Source: Clavulina sp. PMI_390
Taxonomy: Eukaryota > Basidiomycota > Agaricomycetes > Cantharellales > Hydnaceae
DNA: 26,560 bases
Direction: 5' to 3'
Assembly (NCBI GenBank): GCA_015039315.1
Contig: WIDE01000225.1
Location: forward strand, 1-26,560
The notes under the pieces are model-generated. The model was not told where the DNA came from. It did not search any database and worked only from the letters and a program-made list of their open reading frames with translations. The position numbers and the translations under genes are program-made. Positions 10,602-19,891 of this stretch are shown one piece after another (position 1 is the stretch's first letter; each line of letters begins with the position of its first letter).

Positions 10602-11783
10602 ATGTCCCGATCTGCCCACCCTCCCTCCCCAGGCTACTTCATGCCTGCCTACGGAGTGACTTACGCACCCGTCCCCCAGTGGGGCACCGTCTCTTACCCC
10701 CAACCTTACCGCCACTCCGCTCCAGCAGGGTATCCTCAGCATTATTACGCTACTGCTCCTCATCCGAACGGCAATTACGGCTACATGGTCGCACCAGCCC
10801 GCTCAGCAGCGGCATCCACTTCAAACGCTACATCTGAACGCCGCCGGCGCCAGTCAGTCGACTCGCATCCGTACCCCATGTCCAGCCACACCCTCAACTA
10901 TAACACCCCTGGCAATCGTGAGCGCGAGATTGAACGCCAACGCGGAAGGTCCCTCATTCGTGGTCGCTCGCGCTCTCGATCCATGTCCCGATCCCGCTCC
11001 CGTGCTAGCAGTGGCTATGATTTCAACTATAGTCGCAGCCGCAGCCGGAGCAGGGGTGTCAGCACGGACAGTGTCAAGAGATCCTCATGGGCCGCTCGCC
11101 TGAGGGGCAAGAGCCCCGCGAAGGGTATTTTGAAAGATACCAAGAGGGGAAGGAGCAAGAGCCCTTATCGCGTGCACTTCGACGTAGGTTCCCCCTCATT
11201 TTTCTCCTATCCACGGGCTGTAACTGACCCTAACGCCACCTTCATTTCGCAGTCGGACGTTGACGAGGAGGAAGATTCCCGCACGCCCCTCAGGACTCGC
11301 ACTCTGTCCAACACCAGTGCAAACAGCGCAATTGTGCCCGCTGCTGCATCGAAATCTGCGTCTTCCAAAGCGGCGCCCGCGTCTGCTACCTACCAGCCTG
11401 TGTACGCGCACAGTTCCAGCGCCAGCGTACCTCGCAGGGCTGCGACAATGATCGAGAAACGTCCCATCGTCCCTGCTTCCAGCAGCAGCAAGAGAAGCAA
11501 GGAGAATGAAAAAGGTCTGCCTGTCGGCGTCAAGGTGCGGAATCGTACGTCTCATGGGCACCGCAGCGCTCGCCAATCTAAACTCACCTCATTTCCTTCG
11601 CTATGCTGTTTTCTTTCTTCTGGTTAGGCTCGCGCAAGCGCCGCGCACTCTACTTCTGCTTCTTCTAGCGCGCCGAAAAAAGCGTCAAAGGAGGTGGATG
11701 TGCACGCTGCGCCGCGTCCGCACCATTGGTCAATCGGCACCCCCGCTCCATTCGCTCGTCGCTCCTCACCGTCAGCTCGTTAA
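10602..11783 (+). CDS. Intrinsically disordered Ser/Arg-rich protein
   Basis: Three exons, join(10602..11183, 11253..11534, 11628..11783), 339 aa. ATG 10602 is the first in-frame ATG; the frame upstream to 10440 has only GTG. The N-terminal third is rich in Pro, Tyr, His and Ala (PGYFMPAYGVTYAPVPQWG). The middle has RS-type runs such as RSRSRSMSRSRSRAS, then a basic KGILKDTKRGRSKSPYRVHF segment, and the C-terminal half is Ser/Ala/Lys-rich. RS-like regions occur in splicing and nuclear factors, but no RNA-recognition motif is visible, so function is unknown. Intron 1 (69 nt) is a multiple of three and fully open, so retention adds 23 residues. For intron 2 the donor at 11535 (CAAG/gtgcgg) keeps a good Ser/Ala/Pro-rich frame to TAA 11781-11783. 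A donor at 11545 would end the protein soon after the junction. Confidence 0.75.
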
Positions 11784-12501
11784 ACGATTCCACGACGTCT
11801 ATCCGGATAACGACCTCTTTACTTCTCGCTCATGCCAAAACACACGCGTTCCACGACTTTACGACTCACGGACCAGCTCCTACCCACCCAGCCACCATTA
11901 ATCATCACTTCATCATCATAATAGTTTTTATTTGCATTCTCGCTGGGTGGGCCGGAGTATCTGCCGTCGGCAGCATCCTCACGAATCCTTTCTCGTCTAC
12001 ACTGGTACCGATCACTCAAGCCACTTATGATTTACGGCTTTTATGCACAATGGACTCTTTCAATGATCTCTCCTCTTCGCTGTATCAATAGCACCCTTGT
12101 TTTCTGAATATTTCTTTTTTTTTGGACTCTGCGTGTTTTTCCTGTATTCTTTTCATTTGTTTCTGCTATCGTCAGTCGATACGCATTTGTTTTCCAACTT
12201 CGACTCAACACTATTGATTTCATGGTGTCTGACTTCCTCTTGGTTTCTTCTTCGTTTATTATTAGCTACTAGCTCTAAACTACTGTCGTAAACTAGCAGC
12301 TAAGTAGAAGACTAGTAATAAACTGGGCTTTCCTATCTGAAACGAGTAGAGAGTAATCACAATTCAAATTTAGACTATCATAATTCAGGAGCCACTTGCT
12401 GTTATATAATACTGCTGGTGGTTGACTCCCTTGGCGGCCTTGTTAAATTGTTGTTCTCTGTTGATTCCAGGGAGGCAACCACCCTGAATATCATCCGAAA
12501 C
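11784..12501 (+). other. Intergenic: 3' flank of the Ser/Arg-rich gene and MYND B upstream region
   Basis: About 720 nt, T-rich, with no convincing coding sequence. TATA-like gttatataat lies near 12401-12410, about 95 nt before the MYND B ATG. A pyrimidine tract ending in ttccag near 12470 resembles a splice acceptor. The sequence from there to the ATG is in frame with MYND B, so an upstream exon is possible. Confidence 0.4.
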
Positions 12502-14278
12502 ATGATATCATCAGAAAGGGAGGCTCGCGAACGAGCACTCGAGACGTTGGGCCCCCTAGCTACCGTATATGGCTGCCATTTCGAGCTCACAAACACCCCG
12601 GCGACTGAGGCTTCTCCCTATCTTGCCCATTTCTGTGCGAGCAAATTGTCGAGCCTGGGTTCAGCGAAAGGCAACGCCAAAAAGCTTCACGCCCTAATTA
12701 GCGCGTCTTTCAACCAAGTACTTGATCTCGTTCTGGAAATCGCACCATTTGCTTGCAACCACCTTCCACCCGATCTGAAGTTCGACAACGTAAGTAGCGT
12801 TCGGTTTCCAAGGTTCCGCCACTGAGTTTTTTTATAGCAACCAGTATTCTGGGAAATCATGGAGCTGTTCTCTGAGTTATCTTACCATGCATGGGAGCTG
12901 GACTCTGACGACACGAGTCCTTCATCAGATGTCCTTTCACCGCACAGGATTTACTATCAGCGGAAGGCACTTCAGCTTATACAGATATATTTAACAAGCA
13001 AAACTTTGTTTATCGAACTTCCAGGAGACATTGAGTCGCACCTGGCCTACCTTGGAGTCCCAATCGCGACCTCTCTGATGTTTGTACTGAAGAATATGGA
13101 GAAAGCAAATCTAGGCGAAGAGCAAGAGTACGTATGCTACATTTTCGCTTCATATTAATGCTAACGTGGATTCAGATACGCACTTTCTCTGAACCTAGCG
13201 TCTTTTGCCCTGCGTCTCCGAGCTACGGCCCCTCTGCCACCTGACCCGTTTTTCCCCGCTAGAGTCAATGGCAATTTCTTCCAATATACGGCCGAGCAAC
13301 TATCCAGATGCCTCAATCACATGATGGAACGTGTTAATGAGGGTAACATACCCCAGCAACCTCGTCCCTCCTGTTACGGCCCCGCGATTTCCGCTCTAGC
13401 CGAGTTATCGCACGTCAAGATTGTCGAGCGAAGCTTTCGAATAATTCGGGAGCCCAGTTTGTTTCGTACCAATGCTCGGGCGGAGCTTGCTCTCCTTTGC
13501 GTCATGATAATTTACGAGCATGGCACAGAGTTTCTACGTGCTCTTAGCGCAAGCAACTTCCTCGGTCACTGCATTGCTCAAGCCCATGAACTTCTCCCTG
13601 AGCTCCGTGAGTCCATACACGATCCTGGACGTTTGGATCGACTGGGAGTGTTTTCTTCGTTCATACTAGGTTGGGCATTTGTCATTAAGGAGAGTCTGGT
13701 GGCTGATGATCCCGGTTTTGCTGAGGCGGCCATTCAGTCCGACCTTCTTTTCGTGCTGGAGGTGTATCTAAGTATCAATCCCGACTATGCTAACGCCAGT
13801 GGTATGTTTTGTTATCCTTGAACTCGATTTATCTCGTTTATTCTTGATATTAGGTGCAGCGGAACAACTAGTCGACACACTTGCACGTTGCCCGTCTGTA
13901 TTGAGGTCCGACGAAGCCGCAATTGCGCTTTACGTCCAATTTTACATTATCAAGCGCCGTATGTCGGGTAACCCTTCAGCCTCGGACCAGCTCAAGCAAC
14001 TTTGGCATGCAATCCTCCTCCCTCCTGGCACACGGCGGAATGTCGTCGAACGGATGGACACCCCAGCCTACGTGTGTGGCCTTGTAGGTTGTCGCTCAGT
14101 AGATTCCGCTCAACTCCAATGCGCAAGGTGCAAAAAGCAGTACTACTGCTCTGTGGGTTGCCAGAGACCGTATGTTGTGTTCATATTTTACTTCGCTCTC
14201 GTTCAATATTGCTCACGTCTTGTGGATATACACAGTGCATGGCGTATTCACAAGAAGCATTGCAAGGCCCCAATCTGA
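12502..14278 (+). CDS. MYND-type zinc finger protein, paralogue B
   Basis: Five exons, join(12502..12789, 12838..13127, 13176..13801, 13854..14169, 14236..14278), 520 aa, all phases consistent. ATG 12502 opens with MISSEREARERALETLG, matching MISSEQEAQDLVLETLHG in paralogue A and MTSSENEAREKIADALAP in C. Shared internal blocks are NQVLDLVLEIAPFACNHLP, FAEAAIQSDLLFVLEVYLS and SASDQLKQLW. The MYND finger occupies 474-520: C-x4-C, CARC, YYC-x3-C and HKKHC. It probably acts as a protein-binding scaffold; targets are unknown. The fourth intron (66 nt) lies inside the finger, is a multiple of three and has no stop, so a retained form would insert 22 mostly hydrophobic residues between zinc ligands. 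It is the best-preserved copy here and the reference for splice choices in A and C. Its frame continues open upstream of the ATG. Confidence 0.9.
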
Positions 14279-14738
14279 CCCTCTGAATCATAAACTGCAT
14301 GCTACGATCCAGGAGCAGCACTCGCTCTTCCCAAGGAAGCGACTCGTCAAGTGAGGCTTCTGTCAGACCAACGATTTCTATCAACTACTGCGAAGCTGGC
14401 ACGCAACTTGGTCGATATAATGATCAATTACAATGATTCCCAGCAATCGGATACCCCCTCCATACTAGGCGGGAACTTCCAGGCTCTATTCTAGACCTCC
14501 ATCCCGTAATGAACTTCGAGTGGTTTAACATGCTATCGAGATAATAGTTTGGGGGAAACTCTGCAGGTGAGAAAATAAGTCATTTGATTAAAAAAATTCA
14601 TAATGGGGGAACTTGCTTCGACATAAACGACATTGTCCGAGGGTACTTGTGTTGTTGAGTGTTTGACCTAGCTCTCCGAGTTCGGGGTGGCGATATCGGA
14701 CTCGTTTGGCTAACACTATCCAAGAGGTCACCAGAGAT
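14279..14738 (+). other. Intergenic spacer between MYND B and MYND C
   Basis: About 460 nt between tandem paralogues. The frame of MYND C stays open for a short way upstream of its ATG, with R-L-A-N-T-I-Q resembling the corresponding stretch of B, so coding may begin slightly earlier through an unidentified exon. No other feature seen. Confidence 0.4.
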
Positions 14739-16534
14739 ATGACATCATCTGAGAACGAAGCTCGCGAAAAAATAGCCGATGCCTTGGCTCCATTGGCCGG
14801 CTTGTATGGCTGCTTCGTTCCCGCCAACCGTCCCTCTTCAGCTGTGCTGGCTCTGTATCTTTCCAAATCATTTGCTAACAGATTGTCCGACCTTAATTCT
14901 ATCAACGGATCGACTGGAGAGCTCCATATATTGATCGCCGCCTCATTCAATCAGGTGCTCGATCTCGTCCTGGATCTCGCACCGTTGCACATGAATCAAC
15001 TCCCATCTGAGGTCAGCCTAGTTGATGTAAGTGTATCTAACGTTTCCAAAAATGCGATTTCTGATCCCATCTTAAGCCTCCAGTCTTCTGGCAAATTCTG
15101 GAACTGTTTTGCAGACTGTCTTTTCACGCATGGGAGTCGAATCGCGCAAGCTTCGATCATTCAGTAGATGCCCTTTCACCACATAGGATCTACTACCAAA
15201 GTAAAGCAACGAGGCTTATTGAACTCTATCTGACAAGCAATCTACTGTTCAGGAAGATTCCTGGACTGGTAGGGGATCAGATGAGCCAGAGCAGAGTCTC
15301 CATCACGATGTCTCTGATGTTCCTGATGGATGATATTGAGAGAGCAGATTTAGGTGAACAAAAAGAGTGGGCATAATATCTCCGTAGCTATTCCTATGCT
15401 GACATCCTCTCAGGTACTCGCTATGGAAGAATATCGCATCCCTTCTCCTACGCCTTCGCATTGCAAGCCCCATGCCCCCTGACCCTCTTTTCACTTCCTA
15501 TGTGGGCCCAAATTTCTTTAAATTCACGTCTGATGGGCTACGCACATGCCTTCGCAGCATGACGGAACTGGTCAGATCTGGGAAAGTTCCCGAAGGGATC
15601 CCTCCCCTCCGTTACGGTCCACCGCTTTCTACTCTGGGTAATACGTCGCCCCCCGTAATTGTGGGACAAACCTTTCGCATTATCAAAGACCCAACGCTCT
15701 TCGACATTACTATTCTGATGGAGTTCTCTCTCTTAACCATGATGGCAGCATATGAGCAGAGCCCGGAGTTCCCGCGTGCTCTCAGCGCAGACAACTTCAT
15801 GCGCCGTTGCATAGCACAAGCTTACAATAATATCCCTACATGGCGTGCCTCCATGAACGAATCTCGTCCGCCGGAAGGCATCGGCATATTCCACATGTTT
15901 ATAGGGGGCTGGATCGCTATCATCAATGAGACTCTGAAAACGGTGACCCTAGTCAAACCGAGGCCGCCATTGAGGCTGGGATCCTGTTTTTACTTGAAGT
16001 ATATCTCAGTATCCTACCAAACTCATCACAAGCTAGTGGTGCGTCTGTATTCCTCTTTCCCTAGGTCGATATTGATGTCAATGGAAATTATGGGTTCGAT
16101 TTATGCCAAAGACTTCCTTGAAATTCTTCGCCGCTGTTCCTCCAAGCTGAACACCAATGAGGCCTTCATTATGCTTTATAGCCAATTTGACACTATCAAA
16201 CGTCGTGTGTCTGCCAGTCCATATGCCTCAACCCAGCTCAAGCAACTTTGGGACAGGTTTATCCTCCCATCTGGTCTGCGGCGGGTCATTGCACGCAAGA
16301 TAGAACGCCCTGCCTTTGTATGCGGCCTCATAGGATGTCGCTCAATAGAGTCCGCCCAACTTCAGTGCGCAAGGTGCAAGAACCAGTACTACTGCTCTGC
16401 CGCGTGCCAGAAACCGTAAGTTCGTAGTTTGCTCTTCGGTATCACGACTGCTCACTACATTCTGGGTAATTTGTTCTTCCATCAGTGCCTGGCGGTTGCA
16501 CAAACCCAATTGTCAGGCACCTTCTGGCTCATAA
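14739..16534 (+). CDS. MYND-type zinc finger protein, paralogue C, with a one-base frameshift in exon 3
   Basis: Modelled exons 14739..15026 (288 nt), 15077..15366 (290 nt), 15414..16038 (625 nt), 16112..16415 (304 nt) and 16486..16534 (49 nt). Exons 1 and 2 match A and B to the base. Exon 3 is exactly one base shorter than in B (626 nt). Near 15943-15945 the protein leaves the family pattern; in the +1 frame the family text resumes as DPSQTEAAIEAGILFLLEVYLS. The reading frame used before the shift stays open through the rest of exon 3, intron 3 (73 nt) and exon 4. Retaining that intron would therefore rejoin the MYND finger with about 56 foreign residues. The finger has C-x4-C, CARC, YYC-x3-C, H-x3-C in HKPNC, then stop 16532-16534. 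It could be a decaying copy, a copy using intron retention, or a sequencing error. The exon 4 acceptor at 16111 is the least certain junction. Confidence 0.75.
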
Positions 16535-16757
16535 GGCCTGCGCAGTCACATGAGGGCTGCTGTTTGTGAAAATAGTTCCAGACTCCAACTATATTTATCT
16601 TTGATTGATGCTGCTTCCAATGCTGTAAATAGAGAGGGCGCTCATACGGAACCTTTTGTGAACCTCCCAGAAAGTTTATAGTGTATGAACAGGAAACGAA
16701 ATGGAACAAAACAGAACTAGTATAATGAAGATCGAAGCGTGCCCACTTGAGCTATTA

Positions 16758-19283
16758 CTACTTCTGGAATATAAATCCTCCAGTACGAGTCATGACCTTT
16801 CCCGGATCATACTTGGCTGCTAATGCTTTCAGGGCGGGGACGTTCGGCCCGTAAATGCTTTCCAACGAGTCCGTGGAAAGCGCATAGTTCGGGTATGTGT
16901 ACAACGGGCTCAAATTCTGCCCCTCCGCGAGGGCAGCATTGATGATCGCCTGCTTGGTCTTCGCCAGCGCATTGTAGAAGATATCGTCAGATAGTCCGAG
17001 AGGCCATGCGAAATAGAGATTAAGAGGCGAGAGATAGTTGTCATGCGGCCACGCGGAAGAGTTGGTGGATGGCGCTTTGCTGGGCCAGGAAGTGAGGAAG
17101 GGCTCCACGTCGTAGGAAACGAATACCCCGGCCCCGAGAAGTGCTGTTGTGCCGTACAGCTAGACCATACCAAATGGGAGGACAGGAGTAGTGAAACAAG
17201 CGTAAAGTCATAAGTAACCACTCATGAGACGACAGGTCAGGCAAAATTTTTCGTACCACTGCCTGTTGCTTGATGACAGTCAAGACGTTGAGAGACAGGT
17301 TCTGCAACGACACCGATGAGAATGCACCTCTATTCAATGAGATAGTTTAGTTTTTTGCTAGAAGATCAACTAGGAAGCCGCTCCAGCCAACGAACACACC
17401 TCAGATTTGCCGTCGCGTTACTTGGGGCGGATGTCACCAGATCTCCGAATGATCGTGTCTTCACATTCTTACTGAGAGCTGTAACCGCAAGGAATCCGTC
17501 GAAAAGACCCGCAGGCGGCTCCGGGCCATTGTAGAAAATAGACAACGAAAATATTTGCGCTGTCGCAAGGATATCGTAGGTCGGGATGATATTGGCGTTC
17601 GGATCGGTATTAGTCGCTTGGAATACAGCGGTGAGATTTGTAAGGGTGACATACTATGGTGTGTCACAAGAGAGTTTTTAGTATACGAGGTGGAGCTTCA
17701 CCAAGGTCAAAGTGAGAAGGGGGAGAACTCTTACATGGAGGCCATCGTAAATTATGTCTCCGCCCTTGTTGAGAAAATAAATCAGACTCCTCCAATAAGG
17801 TGAATGATCATCAACAACTCACCCAAACTTGTCCTTGGGGGAAACTTTTCAGGGTAATTTTGGTCACGACGCCCTACTCAAAGCAGGGACGAGTCATTCG
17901 AGGTGAGCTTTGCGAGATGAGTTTTGGACCGCAAGACGCACGAAATTGTTGAGACCACCCTTCATTCCCCAGAAGAGATCAGAGTTGCTTGTAGCGCTAA
18001 CTTGGAGAATTTCGCCAGATGGGATAACAACCTCAAAGGCCAGGACAGTGTCGATTGTCAGTCCATGCAGATTCGTCAACCATGAGAAGCCTACAACGTA
18101 GAATGAGAATAGAGTCTTCGAGGGAGATGATCGAGCGATATGTGCGAATACCTCCGCCGAGAGTGAAGCCGCCAACGCCAACACCTGGTAAAGGGCCAGA
18201 ATACAAACGTAATACGACATCAGGAGAATGAATAGAGAAGTGAAAGTTAAGGTTCATACCCGATACTCGGCCGCCGACAACGTTAATTCCCATCGGCTAT
18301 ACACATCGGATAAAGTGGTCATTCAAGTTTCCAAACCGCGGCAGTTGAGAGAGGTCACATGAAGGTCAGAGAAGAATACAATTGCCGAGCATCCCTGCCT
18401 TGAGGCGGATTAGCACTCACCACAATCTTGGCGTAGACGTCATCCCAAATGAGGCCCGTGCCTGCCCAATAACTTTCATTCAACGAAGATCACGATAAAC
18501 TGACGAGCAACTTGATCCGCACCAAACTGAACGGATTGCATATCTGAGGCGACGGTGATGGTGTTGAATCTGAAAAAGAGAAATCATTAGGGACACATTT
18601 TTCTCTGGGACCATGGGGAATAACATACCGGACAAGACTTATCAAAACTCCCGTTGTCGATGATGCACCTGCGCGTACCGAGATCTAATAAGCTGTCTGC
18701 CTGAGCAAGAGTTGTAGGTTGATGATACCTGGAACAGTGGTGTGGCCGCCACTTTTGATCTTCGTAATTATATGAGCGAGGCTACAACCACATATGTATC
18801 ACACAAAACATACCGCGAAAGGAGTGGTACAGTTACTGAGAATCCGCATCTATAACCGAACGGCTTGGAATTAGAGCATGGACGACGGAAGAGGTCGGTT
18901 GAAGCGCGTACGATTACGGCGACATCTGCACTGCTCCCAGGTTCCACAGAGCATGCGGCATACTGGGTCGAGGAAGCTGCGAAGTGGGCTATGGCAAACG
19001 ACGATGAGCAATGTGAGCGTGTGGTGCCTCATGATGATATAGGCCCTGCGTGCATACCCATATCTGACAGATATTGAACGGTTCCAGGAGCGTAGACCGC
19101 TGAGGCAGACGATATTGATGCTTTAATCTGGTTGCATGTTGGGTCGAGCAGCAGTCCGCGCGACTCAGGGTGATCCCGCTCGATGCTTCGGAAGGTATTG
19201 ATATGCGGTACTGTTCGAGCAAAGGTGAAGGGGGCGGCGAGGAGCGCCACGACGCTCAGAAGGGATGCGGGGGAGCACAACAT
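16758..19283 (-). CDS. Secreted FAD-linked oxidoreductase, berberine-bridge-enzyme-like (VAO/PCMH fold)
   Basis: Fifteen exons, complement of join(16758..17159, 17257..17329, 17400..17653, 17735..17764, 17823..17873, 17942..18090, 18152..18184, 18260..18296, 18421..18461, 18523..18569, 18629..18668, 18729..18759, 18814..18849, 18912..18988, 19058..19283), 508 aa, all phases consistent. ATG 19283 starts a signal peptide of about 22 residues (LLSVVALLAAPFTFA core). The family order is clear: SSTQYAACSVEPGSSADV; PFAIKSGGHTTVPG with the 8-alpha-histidyl FAD attachment at His119; QFGTGLIWDDVYAKI; INVVGGRVSGVGVGGFTLGG; GLTIDTVLAFEVVIPSGE; SNSDLFWGMKGGLNNFG; and a BBE-type C-terminus ending DPGKVMTRTGGFIFQK. 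The cysteine that makes the second flavin bond in bicovalent members is absent (Val177-Ser178). Fungal relatives oxidise sugars or secondary metabolites; the substrate here is unknown. The gene converges on MYND C. Confidence 0.93.
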
Positions 19284-19556
19284 GGTGGTGGTGAGGGAAG
19301 AATTTCTGGTGAGCCGAGTGTTTTCGGTTTTTGACAGGCAGGCGGCGTACAGGGTCAGCCGCGCATGCCCTTGGCCTTCGTCATCGATCACACAGCATGC
19401 AGCCGAATAGCAGCTCAATATTTGTTGAGTTTCGATCGTATCATCTCAGGCGCGTGAGCAGCGCGAAAAAGCTTTCAATGGCGAACACAATTAGTATCGA
19501 GAATGCGATTCAAGTTAGAACCAACACGTTTCTTTTCCGGGACGGAGCGTCCGGTA

Positions 19557-19566
19557 GTCACGTGAC
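19557..19566. promoter_or_regulatory. GTCACGTGAC palindrome (E-box/Cbf1-like)
   Basis: A perfect 10-bp palindrome containing the RTCACGTG core recognised by Cbf1-type bHLH factors in fungi. It lies about 275 nt upstream of the BBE-like start codon. The match is seen directly; the regulator and role are inferred. Confidence 0.45.
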
Positions 19567-19699
19567 CTCAAACCAAGGCCAATCGCCCAGCCCTCGGCGA
19601 GTGCATCTCAAGGTACTGTAGGAGTCATATTGACCTCACGAGGTGATACAATAATATTTCTGACTGGTAGCCCTTACTAACATGAGAGTAGCCCTCAGT

Positions 19700-19757
19700 G
19701 TCTGCTGCCTAACGGCAGCTGTCGTCGCAGCAGACCGGGTGCAAATCTGATTTGCAC
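19700..19757. repeat. Two adjacent inverted repeats
   Basis: First pair: GTCTGCTGC (19700-19708) and GCAGCAGAC (19727-19735), perfect 9-bp arms. A smaller CTGCC-TAAC-GGCAG hairpin overlaps the left arm. Second pair: GTGCAAAT (19739-19746) and ATTTGCAC (19750-19757), perfect 8-bp arms around 3 nt. They lie between an F-box gene's 3' end and the BBE-like promoter. They may be terminator-like RNA structure, a protein-binding site or a mobile-element scar. Confidence 0.55.
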
Positions 19758-19891
19758 TCCATTAGGCTCCACCCAATACTTAAGCTTGATTCACACCCTC
19801 AATGTGATCGCCTTGGGAGTTTTTTCTGATTGATCGATTGTACGTAGCTATGAAGAATGTGCCAGGCGAGCCGATAATGTACTCGTACGAT

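Larger units (their letters stand above)
19284..19891 (-). other. Intergenic: upstream region of the BBE-like gene
   Basis: About 608 nt between the BBE-like start and the stop of the next F-box gene on the same strand. It contains a perfect CACGTG palindrome and two adjacent hairpin-forming inverted repeats, listed separately. No coding sequence supported. Confidence 0.5.
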
